Made by a program: the position numbers and the translations under genes. A stretch of 64,000 bases of DNA from the NCBI RefSeq assembly GCF_003115775.1, contig NZ_QEES01000002.1, positions 1,612,001 to 1,676,000 on the forward strand, read 5' to 3'. Shown piece by piece: positions 53,944-61,985 of the stretch; position 1 is the first letter of the stretch; each line of letters begins with the position of its first letter. Below the pieces are notes generated by a model. That model was given only the letters and a program-made list of their open reading frames with translations. It ran no database searches and had not been told where the DNA came from. The DNA is from Cellulomonas sp. WB94. GTDB lineage: Bacteria > Actinomycetota > Actinomycetes > Actinomycetales > Cellulomonadaceae.

Positions 53944-54600
53944 GTGACGGGTGACCTGAACGAGCCGTCCACCACGCGCGAGAGCAAGTCGCCCGACGAG
54001 CGGCGCGAGGAGATCGTCGTCGCGGCGCGGGCCCTGTTCTCCGAGCGAGGCATCGGCAAGACGTCGATCTCGGACGTCGCGACGCGGGTCGGCGTGACCC
54101 GCGGGCTGATCTACCACTACTTCGGCGACAAGGACGCGCTCGTCGACGTCGTCCTCGAGCGGTACATCGACGAGTTCGTGACCAGCATCCGGATGTGGGA
54201 CGCCGCTCGGGAGGTCGGCAACATCGAGCTGGCCCTCACGGACTGCATCGGGCTCTTCCGTCACCACCTGCAGGACGACGACCCGCTGCGCGGAGACCTG
54301 CACCGCATCGAGAACGCCGCGCTCTACTACCGGTTCGTCGACCGTGCCGTCACCGCGGTCGTCGACTGCATCCGGGCCACCACGGTCAAGGCGTACGCGC
54401 TGCGGCACCAGATGGAGATCGAGAACGTCTACGAGACGTTCTACGTCCTCGTCTACGGGCTCGTCGGACTCACCCGCTCACGGCCCGAGATCGAGGACCG
54501 AGTCCTCGTCGGGATCGTGCGGCAGACGCTCCACCTCGATGGCCGCCCGGCCACGAACCCCCGGCCGGACGGCGGCCCAGCGAAGGTCCAAGGAGACTGA
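53944..54600 (+). CDS. TetR/AcrR-family regulator
   Basis: A 218-residue TetR protein: EEIVVAARALFSERGIGKTS and VGVTRGLIYHYFGDKDALVD form the HTH; the helical ligand domain follows. GTG 53944 is preferred over GTG 53920, which lies inside the operator. The ribosome site of the next gene lies within its 3' end, so the two form an operon. Confidence 0.9.
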   Translation: MTGDLNEPSTTRESKSPDERREEIVVAARALFSERGIGKTSISDVATRVGVTRGLIYHYFGDKDALVDVVLERYIDEFVTSIRMWDAAREVGNIELALTDCIGLFRHHLQDDDPLRGDLHRIENAALYYRFVDRAVTAVVDCIRATTVKAYALRHQMEIENVYETFYVLVYGLVGLTRSRPEIEDRVLVGIVRQTLHLDGRPATNPRPDGGPAKVQGD

Positions 54601-54601
54601 C

Positions 54602-55564
54602 GTGTTCCTGTTCGACTCGATCCCCTGGTACTCGGCGCTCATGTGGTTCGCCGTCGTCGCGGCGCTGATGCTCGCCAACGAGATAGCCCGGGCCAGCAAG
54701 TGGGCGTCCCTCGCCATGTTCGTCGGCCTGCCGCTCGTCCTCACGATCTTCGTCTGGCCGACGACCGCCGGGCCCGACTCGAGCACCGGCACCTGGTTCC
54801 ACTGGGTCAAGGTCTACTCGGCCCTCGCCGGGTGCCTCGGGTTCATGGTCCTGCGGTTCAACCGCAAGGCCGCGGCGAACAAGTACGCGCTGATGTTCCC
54901 CGCCGCGATCCTCGCGCTGAACATCCTCGAGGCGGTCATCCGCGACTTCCAGGTCCACGGCATGCACGGCCTGATCGACGGCGTCGTGATGGTCGGCGGC
55001 TCGTGGAACATCATGAACGGCATCGCGGGGCTGCTGAACCTCCTGACGATCTGCGGCTGGGCCGGGATCTTCATCAGCAAGGGCCGCCAGAAGGACATGA
55101 TGTGGCCCGACATGGTCTGGTTCTGGATCATCGCCTACGACCTGTGGAACTTCGCCTACGTCTACAACTGCGTCGGTGACCACGCGTTCTACGCCGGCGC
55201 CGCGCTCCTCGTCTCGTGCACCATCCCTGCGTTCTTCATCAAGAAGGGCGCGTGGCTCCAGCACCGCGCACAGACCCTCGCGTTCTGGATGATGTTCACG
55301 ATGGCCGTCCCCGGGTTCGTGACCGACTCGAAGTTCGCCGTCGCGTCGTCGCACAACACCACGGCGCTGTTCCTGGTCAGCGCGATCTCCCTGGCCGCGA
55401 ACATCACCGTCGCGGTGTACCAGATCCGCACGATCGTCGTGAAGCACCGCAACCCGCTGAAGGACGAGCTGTACGTCGAGCTCGCCGACTACAAGAAGGT
55501 CGTCGCGGCCGACCGGCCCGACGCGGACGCAGCACCCGTCGCGGACGGCGTGCTCGTCAGCTGA
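54602..55564 (+). CDS. Multi-pass membrane protein (DUF5692-like)
   Basis: A 320-residue protein with about nine membrane helices (starting VFLFDSIPWYSALMWFAVVA). Conserved-looking polar stretches between helices include GGSWNIMNGIAGLLN and WPDMVWFWIIAYDLWNFAYV. I recall this family as DUF5692; function unknown. AAGGAG precedes GTG 54602, one base after the TetR stop. It is probably the target of that TetR. Confidence 0.75.
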   Translation: MFLFDSIPWYSALMWFAVVAALMLANEIARASKWASLAMFVGLPLVLTIFVWPTTAGPDSSTGTWFHWVKVYSALAGCLGFMVLRFNRKAAANKYALMFPAAILALNILEAVIRDFQVHGMHGLIDGVVMVGGSWNIMNGIAGLLNLLTICGWAGIFISKGRQKDMMWPDMVWFWIIAYDLWNFAYVYNCVGDHAFYAGAALLVSCTIPAFFIKKGAWLQHRAQTLAFWMMFTMAVPGFVTDSKFAVASSHNTTALFLVSAISLAANITVAVYQIRTIVVKHRNPLKDELYVELADYKKVVAADRPDADAAPVADGVLVS

Positions 55565-55580
55565 CCTGCCGCAGATCGAC

Positions 55581-55625
55581 GAGAGCAGCACGGGCCGACC
55601 GTTACCGTTGACCCGTGCTGCTCTC
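55581..55625. repeat. 14-bp inverted repeat spanning the dcd promoter and start
   Basis: GAGAGCAGCACGGG (55581-55594) is perfectly complementary to 55612-55625, which includes the dcd GTG and its next codons. The 17-nt loop contains the -10 TACCGT. In a read-through transcript it would hide the dcd start and could act as a terminator; a leaderless dcd mRNA would lack the left arm. Confidence 0.6.
55603..55608 (+). promoter_or_regulatory. Putative -10 element (leaderless dcd)
   Basis: TACCGT ends six bases before GTG 55615, with no ribosome site. Confidence 0.5.
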
Positions 55626-56190
55626 CGATCGCGACATCCGTTCCGAGCTCGACTCCGAGCGGGTGCGGCTCGACCCGTACGACCCCGCGATGATCCAGCC
55701 GTCGAGCATCGACGTGCGCCTCGATCGCTACTTCCGGCTGTTCGACAACCACAAGTACCCGGTCATCGACCCGTCGATCGACCAGCCCGACCTGACCCAC
55801 CTGGTCGACGTCGACAACGGCGACCCGTTCGTCCTGCACCCCGGTGAGTTCGTGCTCGGCTCCACGTACGAGGCCGTGACGCTCCCGGACGACATCGCGG
55901 CGCGGCTCGAGGGCAAGTCGTCGCTCGGCCGGCTCGGCCTCATGACGCACTCGACCGCGGGCTTCATCGACCCCGGCTTCTCGGGTCACGTCACGCTCGA
56001 GCTGTCGAACGTCGCGACGCTGCCGATCCTGCTCTGGCCAGGCATGAAGATCGGCCAGATGTGCTTCTTCCGTCTGTCCTCGGCCGCCGAGTTCCCTTAC
56101 GGTTCTGACAGGTACGGGTCCCGCTACCAGGGTCAGCGAGGGCCGACCGCATCGCGTTCCTGGCAGAACTTCCACCGCTCGGAGGTGTAG
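55615..56190 (+). CDS. dcd: dCTP deaminase (probably bifunctional deaminase/dUTPase)
   Basis: A 191-residue Dcd: [54 protein letters not shown] and a C-terminal [20 protein letters not shown]. It converts dCTP to dUTP; actinobacterial members of this type are often bifunctional and release dUMP. It supplies thymidylate precursors. GTG 55615, likely leaderless. Confidence 0.95.
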   Translation: MLLSDRDIRSELDSERVRLDPYDPAMIQPSSIDVRLDRYFRLFDNHKYPVIDPSIDQPDLTHLVDVDNGDPFVLHPGEFVLGSTYEAVTLPDDIAARLEGKSSLGRLGLMTHSTAGFIDPGFSGHVTLELSNVATLPILLWPGMKIGQMCFFRLSSAAEFPYGSDRYGSRYQGQRGPTASRSWQNFHRSEV

Positions 56191-56197
56191 GCCGCTC

Positions 56198-57331
56198 GTG
56201 ACCCCGCCGCAGTCAGCGTTGCCCCCTCTGCCCGTCCACGACCCCGAGCTGCGGACGCGGCACCTGCTCGCGCTCCCCGACGGCATCGGCGCCGACGAGC
56301 TCGAGGTCCTGGCCGTGAGCCGGTTCCCGGCCGCCGCCTGGGAGACCCAGCCCGGCGTGCCGCAGCAGCGCACGGCAGGCGCGCGCGGCAACCGGAACCC
56401 CGGCACCTCGATCGGGGTGCTGCGCGTCTCCCGCATGTCGACCCTCACGGGTCCGTACTCCGCCACGTCCGCCGATGCCGTCAGCCTGGGGCTGCCTGCC
56501 ACGACCACGACCGTCTACGACGTGCGGTGCCCGCGCGACCGGGGCGAGCCGCCCTACCCCGGCGGTGACCGGGACGGGCTCAAGCGCGCCTTCCCCGACG
56601 CGATACCCGTCCGCGAGGAGGAGCGCGTGCTGCTCTGGCTCGTCGCGGTCGCGCGGCGGCTCGGCGGGGCGATCCGCACCGGGGAGCGGGGCGTCGTCCT
56701 GCGCCCGGACCTCGACGCGACGATCGACCTCACCGTGTTCACCGACCGGTGGCTCGAGCCCGACGAGCTGCTCGCCGCCGTCCAGCAGGTCGTGCCGCGC
56801 GCCCGCCTCGCGATGGAGGGAGTGCCCTGGCGCGGTCCCGCGACCGACGCCGGACGCCGGGCGGCCGCAGGCCTCGCCGAGCTCGGCCTCCCCGAGCGTG
56901 GCGGCTCGGGCCTGCGCAAGGCCCTCGAGCGGCACGGTGTCAGCGACGAGCGCAAGCGTCGCCACCTCGCGGCCGAGGCCGACGCGTTCGACGGCGCGGT
57001 GCTTGCCGAGCCGGTCGTCCTCGAGGGCTACGGCGCGCTCGTCGACCTGGGGGTCGACGGCATGATCGCGATCGAGGTCGGCGCCGAGGACACCCTGCCG
57101 CCGCTGCTGCGCGGGCTGGCGTGGGCTGCGGGCGGGGCTCTCGCGTACCGCGTGCGGTGGGAGCCCACCGACGTCGACGAGCTCGAGCTCGAACGCCCGT
57201 CGTTCGCGCACCGGGTCGCGCGCGGCCGGGCGATGCCGCACGTGCACTCGGTCGCCCGGGCGCTGCAGGCGGTCGTCGGCGGCGAGATCGCGGACGCGGC
57301 GGAGTTCCTCGTGAACCCGGGCGACCTGTAG
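56198..57331 (+). CDS. Conserved hypothetical protein downstream of dcd
   Basis: A 377-residue soluble protein with no recognised family. It has a Pro-rich start (TPPQSALPPLPVHDPELRTR) and an acidic/Ala-rich body, and lacks signal peptide, membrane helices and obvious catalytic motifs. It starts with GTG seven bases after the dcd stop, so the two are co-transcribed. Confidence 0.65.
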   Translation: MTPPQSALPPLPVHDPELRTRHLLALPDGIGADELEVLAVSRFPAAAWETQPGVPQQRTAGARGNRNPGTSIGVLRVSRMSTLTGPYSATSADAVSLGLPATTTTVYDVRCPRDRGEPPYPGGDRDGLKRAFPDAIPVREEERVLLWLVAVARRLGGAIRTGERGVVLRPDLDATIDLTVFTDRWLEPDELLAAVQQVVPRARLAMEGVPWRGPATDAGRRAAAGLAELGLPERGGSGLRKALERHGVSDERKRRHLAAEADAFDGAVLAEPVVLEGYGALVDLGVDGMIAIEVGAEDTLPPLLRGLAWAAGGALAYRVRWEPTDVDELELERPSFAHRVARGRAMPHVHSVARALQAVVGGEIADAAEFLVNPGDL

Positions 57332-57363
57332 CCGCTGCGCGCGGAACCGGCCTGGCGAGAATC

Positions 57364-57407
57364 CGGTTGTGCACAACCGAATTGCCTCGGATTCAATTGC
57401 GTGCAAT
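57364..57407. promoter_or_regulatory. Two palindromes upstream of ohrR
   Basis: CGGTTGTGCACAACCG (57364-57379) is a perfect 16-bp palindrome. ATTGCGTGCAAT (57396-57407) has 5-bp arms around GT, ten bases before ATG 57417. Either or both may be the OhrR operator; AT-rich dyads near the start fit known OhrR control of ohrR and ohr. Confidence 0.55.
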
Positions 57408-57416
57408 CGTTCTTGC

Positions 57417-57860
57417 ATGGAGCCGGAGCTGAGACTGGACGACGAGCTGTGCTTCGCGCTCTACAGCGCGTCGCGGGCCGCGACCAACGCCTACCGGGAA
57501 GCCCTCGCGCACCTGGGTCTCACCTACACGCAGTTCGTCACGATGCTCGCGCTGTGGGAGGACGACGGCGCCACCGTGTCGGCCCTCGGCACCCGGCTGC
57601 ACCTGGACAGCGGCACGCTGTCCCCGCTGCTGCGCCGCCTGGCCGACATGGGCCTGGTCGAGCGTCGTCGTGACACTGCGGACGAACGCCGGGTGACCGT
57701 CCACCTGACCCCCCGGGGCCACGAGATCCGCGCGGACGTCGCCCAGGTGCAGCACCGGCTCCATGCCTCGATCGACATGACACCCGACGAGGTGTCGACG
57801 CTGCGGTCGCTGGCCCGTCGCTTCTGCGACGTGGCCGACGCGCGCGACGCGAACGCCTGA
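57417..57860 (+). CDS. ohrR: OhrR-type MarR-family peroxide sensor
   Basis: A 147-residue MarR protein. LDDELCFALYSASRA holds the conserved N-terminal cysteine that OhrR uses to sense organic peroxides, and LGLTYTQFVTMLALWEDDG follows. The winged helix is TRLHLDSGTLSPLLRRLADM with DERRVTVHLTP as the wing. Placed directly upstream of ohr, which it should repress until oxidised. Confidence 0.92.
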   Translation: MEPELRLDDELCFALYSASRAATNAYREALAHLGLTYTQFVTMLALWEDDGATVSALGTRLHLDSGTLSPLLRRLADMGLVERRRDTADERRVTVHLTPRGHEIRADVAQVQHRLHASIDMTPDEVSTLRSLARRFCDVADARDANA

Positions 57861-57906
57861 CCGACGTCCCGCACGAGACGACGGCACCCCCCTCAAGGAG
57901 CACCTG

Positions 57907-58329
57907 TTGAACGTTCTCTACACCGCTGAGGCTCTCGCCACGGGCAACGGTCGCAACGGCCACACCCGCACGCCCGACGGGCGCGTCGACCTCGACCTCG
58001 CCGTCCCGCGCGAGATGGGTGGATCCGGCGACGGCGCCAACCCGGAACAGCTCTTCGCCGCCGGGTATGCCGCGTGCTTCCACTCGGCGCTCCAGTCGGT
58101 CGCGCGGATCGAGAAGGTCGACCTCGGCAGCTCGAGCGTCGGCGCGCAGGTCGGCATCGGCGCCCTCGACGCCGGGGGCTTCGGGCTGCAGGTCACGCTC
58201 GAGGTCGTCATCCCCGACCTCCCGCACGACCGGGCCGTCGAGCTGGCTGAGAAGGCACACATGGTGTGCCCGTACTCGAACGCCACGCGCGGCAACATCG
58301 AGGTCACCCTCACGGTCGTCGAGGACTGA
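57907..58329 (+). CDS. ohr: Organic hydroperoxide resistance protein Ohr
   Basis: A 140-residue Ohr/OsmC-fold thiol peroxidase. Catalytic cysteines are in GYAACFHSAL and HMVCPYSNATRGN; the catalytic-loop Arg is likely VPREMGG. It reduces organic hydroperoxides using lipoyl proteins. TTG 57907 follows AAGGAG by six bases. The stop shares one base with the next ATG. Confidence 0.95.
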   Translation: MNVLYTAEALATGNGRNGHTRTPDGRVDLDLAVPREMGGSGDGANPEQLFAAGYAACFHSALQSVARIEKVDLGSSSVGAQVGIGALDAGGFGLQVTLEVVIPDLPHDRAVELAEKAHMVCPYSNATRGNIEVTLTVVED

Positions 58330-59336
58330 TGCGCACGCCCGCACAGACCCGTCAGATCGTGCTCGCGTCCCGCCCGCAGGGGTGGCCGACGCCCGAGAAC
58401 TTCCGGCTCGAGACCGTCGACCTCCCCGCGCCCGCCGAGGGTCAGGTCGTCGTGGCGAACCACGTCATGTCCGTCGACCCGTACATGCGCGGGCGGATGA
58501 ACGACGTGAAGTCGTACGTCCCGCCGTTCCAGGTCGACCGGCCGCTCGACGGTTCCGCCGTCGGCGAGGTCGTCGCGTCGGCGAGCCCGGACGTCCACGT
58601 CGGCCAGATCGTGCTGCACGGGCTGGGCTGGCGCGAGCACGCCGTCGTCCCGGCGGCAGCCGTGACCGTCGTCGATGCCACCGCGGCGCCGGAGTCGGCC
58701 TACCTCGGCGTCCTCGGCATGACCGGCCTGACCGCGTACGCCGGCCTCATGGCCGCCGCGCGGTTCCGTCCCGGCGACACGGTCTTCGTGTCCGGGGCGG
58801 CCGGCGCCGTCGGCTCGCTCGTCGGGCAGATCGCGAAGCTGAGCGGCGCCGCGCGCGTCATCGGCAGCGCGGGCTCGCCCGCCAAGGTCGCCCGGCTGCG
58901 CGAGCTCGGGTTCGACGAGGCGTTCAACTACCACGACGGTCCCGTCCGCGACCTGCTGCGCGCTGCCGCCCCCGACGGCATCGACGTCTACTTCGACAAC
59001 GTCGGCGGCGATCACCTCGAGGCGGCCATCGACTCGCTCACCACTGGTGGACGCGTCTGTCTGTGCGGCGCGATCTCGCAGTACAACAGCACCGAGCCGC
59101 CCGCCGCGCCGCGCAACCTGGCCCTTGCGATCGGCAAGGAGCTGACTCTCCAGGGCTTCCTCGTCGGCGGTCACCGGAAGCTGATGCCGGAGTTCCACGC
59201 GAAGGTCGTCGGCTGGCTGGCCGACGGCTCCCTGCGCTGGGACGAGACCGTCCGCGAGGGCCTCGACGCCGCCCCCCAGGCCTTCATCGACCTCCTGGCC
59301 GGGGCCAACACCGGAAAGATGGTCGTCCGGCTCTGA
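58329..59336 (+). CDS. NADP-dependent oxidoreductase (zinc-free MDR, leukotriene-B4-dehydrogenase-like)
   Basis: A 335-residue medium-chain reductase: VDPYMRGRMND at the substrate site, FVSGAAGAVGSLVGQIAKLS as the NADP motif and YFDNVGGDHLEAAI. No zinc ligands. Members reduce the C=C bond of enones and alkenals, by-products of lipid peroxidation, which fits the peroxide operon. ATG 58329 overlaps the ohr stop. Confidence 0.9.
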   Translation: MRTPAQTRQIVLASRPQGWPTPENFRLETVDLPAPAEGQVVVANHVMSVDPYMRGRMNDVKSYVPPFQVDRPLDGSAVGEVVASASPDVHVGQIVLHGLGWREHAVVPAAAVTVVDATAAPESAYLGVLGMTGLTAYAGLMAAARFRPGDTVFVSGAAGAVGSLVGQIAKLSGAARVIGSAGSPAKVARLRELGFDEAFNYHDGPVRDLLRAAAPDGIDVYFDNVGGDHLEAAIDSLTTGGRVCLCGAISQYNSTEPPAAPRNLALAIGKELTLQGFLVGGHRKLMPEFHAKVVGWLADGSLRWDETVREGLDAAPQAFIDLLAGANTGKMVVRL

Positions 59337-59382
59337 GCCGGCGCGGCCAACACATCCCCCTACGAGAAACGAGCGCGCCCGC

Positions 59383-60456
59383 GTGATTCAGACACCCTTC
59401 ACCCCTGTCCGCCTCGGCAGCTGGGACCTTCCCCAGCGGTTCGTCATGGCCCCGCTGACCCGCAACCGCGCCGGCGCCGGCCAGGTGCCGACCCTGCTGA
59501 ACGCCGAGTACTACGCCCAGCGCGCCGGTGCCGGCCTGCTCATCACCGAGGGCACGCAGCCCAGTGCCGTCGGCCAGGGCTACCTCGACACCCCCGGCAT
59601 CCACACGGCCGACCAGGTCGAGGGGTGGCGGCTCGTCGCCGATGCCGTCCACGCCCGCGGCGGTCGGATCGTCGTGCAGCTCATGCACGTCGGGCGCGTC
59701 GCCCACCCCGACAACAAGGGCGGTCTCGAGAGCGTCGCCCCGAGCGCGATCGCAGCGCCCGGCACGGTCGTCACCGCGACCGGCGTCCACCCGATGGTGA
59801 CCCCGCGCGCCCTGGAGACCGACGAGCTGCCAGGGGTCGTCGCGGAGTTCGTCGACGCAGCCACGAAGGCCGTCGAGGCCGGGCTGGACGGCGTCGAGGT
59901 CCACGCGGCCAACGGCTACCTGCTGCACCAGTTCCTCGCGCCGTCGACCAACCAGCGCGTCGACGCGTACGGCGGCACGCCCGAGAACCGTGCGCGCCTC
60001 GTCATCGAGGTCGTGCGGGCGGTCGCCGACGCGATCGGTGCCGACCGGGTCGGGATACGGATCTCCCCGTCGCACAACATCCAGGGGGTCCTCGAGGAGG
60101 ACCCGGCCGAGACCCGCGCCGTCTACGAGAACCTGGTCGACGCCGTCGCCCCGCTCGGCCTGGCCTACCTGAGCATCCTGGCCGACCCGGCGTCGGACCT
60201 CGTGCGGGACCTGCGCGAGCGGTTCGGCGGCCCGATCGTCGTCAACGCCGGGTTCGGCTCCGTCACGACCCTCGAGGACGTGGCGGACATCCTCGACCGC
60301 GGCCTGGCCGACGTCGTGGCCGTCGGGCGCGAGTTCCTCGCGAACCCCGACCTCGACGTCCGGTGGCGTGCGGGCACCGACCTCAACGAGCCCAACCCGG
60401 CGACCTTCTACGGCGGCGGCGCGGTCGGGTACACCGACTACGCGGCTCTCGTCTGA
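59383..60456 (+). CDS. Old Yellow Enzyme family alkene reductase
   Basis: A 357-residue FMN enzyme: FVMAPLTRNRAGAGQVP, VQLMHVGRVAHPDNKGG, GLDGVEVHAANGYLLHQFL and GFGSVTTLEDVADIL. The H-A-A-N motif in VEVHAANGYL binds the substrate carbonyl. It reduces activated alkenes with NAD(P)H. With the MDR reductase upstream it probably clears reactive enals under OhrR control. GTG 59383, 46 bp downstream. Confidence 0.92.
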   Translation: MIQTPFTPVRLGSWDLPQRFVMAPLTRNRAGAGQVPTLLNAEYYAQRAGAGLLITEGTQPSAVGQGYLDTPGIHTADQVEGWRLVADAVHARGGRIVVQLMHVGRVAHPDNKGGLESVAPSAIAAPGTVVTATGVHPMVTPRALETDELPGVVAEFVDAATKAVEAGLDGVEVHAANGYLLHQFLAPSTNQRVDAYGGTPENRARLVIEVVRAVADAIGADRVGIRISPSHNIQGVLEEDPAETRAVYENLVDAVAPLGLAYLSILADPASDLVRDLRERFGGPIVVNAGFGSVTTLEDVADILDRGLADVVAVGREFLANPDLDVRWRAGTDLNEPNPATFYGGGAVGYTDYAALV

Positions 60457-60466
60457 GAGCTCTCGG

Positions 60467-61093
60467 TCAGCCCCCGAGGACCGCTGCGCGCGGGACCGGC
60501 GGGATCCAACGGAACGTGTCGAGGGCCTCGCGGGCCAGCTGGTGGGCCGCGAGGCCCTCGTCGTCGTGCGTGAGGACGCCGAAGCCGTAGACCCAGCCCT
60601 CGTGGGCGAGCTTCCACTCCTGCAGGACGGCCCCCGAGGTGAAGGTCATCGTGTAGCCGACGGCCGGGAGCCCGACCAGGCGGCACGCGGTCGGGGCGAG
60701 AGTGCAGCGGGCCGCGCCCATGGCCTGGATCGCGTCGATCGAGACCGCCGCGAGCTCCTGAGGGCTGCCCTTGACCGACACCGGGCCGAAGCAGACGGCC
60801 AGCAGGTGGCTGCGCGGCCCCAGGATCACCACGAACTCCGACCGGCTGCCGTCCTCGGTCACCACCGCGATGTAGGGCGACCGGCTCGGCGCCAGGAGCT
60901 CCCACCCGGGGCGCCCGTCCACGTCCGGCGGTGTCGTGAGCCGGTGGTCCAGCCGGCCGGTGAACTGCAGCGCGCGGCGGGTCCGCCGAGCCTGCCTCCG
61001 CGCTGCCCACGACGTCTGCCCCACCGTGACACTCTCGGCAGCACCGCGAGGGCCCTTGAGCCACCGGCGCGCGGAGCGAGCGTGGCGGGTCAC
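60467..61093 (-). CDS. Conserved hypothetical protein
   Basis: A 208-residue soluble protein, basic at the N-terminus (RHARSARRWLKGPRG) and beta-rich in the middle (FVVILGPRSHLLAVCFGPVS). No family recognised. Its GTG overlaps the stop of the hydrolase gene upstream (GTGA at 61093-61090), so expression is coupled. Confidence 0.6.
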   Translation of the reverse strand: MTRHARSARRWLKGPRGAAESVTVGQTSWAARRQARRTRRALQFTGRLDHRLTTPPDVDGRPGWELLAPSRSPYIAVVTEDGSRSEFVVILGPRSHLLAVCFGPVSVKGSPQELAAVSIDAIQAMGAARCTLAPTACRLVGLPAVGYTMTFTSGAVLQEWKLAHEGWVYGFGVLTHDDEGLAAHQLAREALDTFRWIPPVPRAAVLGG

Positions 61094-61905
61094 AGCGCGA
61101 GCGAGCGCTGCTGGTCAGTCGGCCGGGCGCGCCCGTCGTCGGGCCGGTACCAGAGCTCGGACCGTCGGAGGTGCCGCGCCAGCCAGTCGCCGTGCGCGGG
61201 CGGCACGACCCGGTCCCGACCGCCCTGGACGACGAGGACGGGCGCGGTGACCGCCGACAGCTCGAAGCCCCACGGGGCGGCGAACGCGACGTCGTCGTCG
61301 ATCAGCCCGTCGAGCCCGGCCTGGCCGGCGCGCACGGAGTCGGCGCCGAGCGACGCCCAGTCGCCCTCGAGCGCGGCGTAGTCGGCGGCGATGAAGCTGC
61401 CGGGGTCGAACTCGTCGGACTCCGCGTAGCGCGCCCGTGCGGCGCGGCCGGCAGCCGCGGCCCGCAGACCCCCGTCGGAGGCCATCCCGGCGAACCAGTC
61501 GAACCCCGTGGTGAACGGCGCGATGCCCGCGAGGCACACCACTCCGGTCACACGATCCGGGAGCAGCGCGGCACAGGCCAGCGCGTGCGGCCCGCCACCG
61601 GAGGCGCCCATCGTCGCGAACCGGGCGATGCCGAGCGCGTCCACGACCTGCGCGACGTCGCCCGCCGCGGATGCCACGTCCCGGCCGGGGAGCGGGCTCG
61701 ACCCGCCGTAGCTGGGCCGCCCGGAGGACACGAGCCGGATGCCCCGCGCCGCCGCGGCGCTGAGCAGCGGCGGGAGCAGGGCGCCCGTCTGGGGTGAGCC
61801 GTGGTGCCAGACGATCGTGAGCGCGTCGGGGGTGGCGTCGGTCGCGGAGTCGTGCGTCCGCAGCGTCCGGCCGTCACTCAGGTGCAGCTCTCGTTCGGTG
61901 ACCAC
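61090..61905 (-). CDS. Alpha/beta-fold hydrolase
   Basis: A 271-residue hydrolase: HHGSPQTG oxyanion region, nucleophile elbow MGASGGGPHA (G-x-S-x-G), the acid in VVQGGRDRVVPPAHGDWLAR with the catalytic His likely in that segment or just after. Substrate unknown. GTG 61905. Divergent from the polymerase gene. Confidence 0.85.
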   Translation of the reverse strand: MVTERELHLSDGRTLRTHDSATDATPDALTIVWHHGSPQTGALLPPLLSAAAARGIRLVSSGRPSYGGSSPLPGRDVASAAGDVAQVVDALGIARFATMGASGGGPHALACAALLPDRVTGVVCLAGIAPFTTGFDWFAGMASDGGLRAAAAGRAARARYAESDEFDPGSFIAADYAALEGDWASLGADSVRAGQAGLDGLIDDDVAFAAPWGFELSAVTAPVLVVQGGRDRVVPPAHGDWLARHLRRSELWYRPDDGRARPTDQQRSLAL

Positions 61906-61985
61906 ACCGCCGAGGCTAGAGGCGCGCTCGGGGCGGCGGAAGTGGGCGAGGCGTCGAGTGTCGGGGCCGGCCGCGACAATGGACC

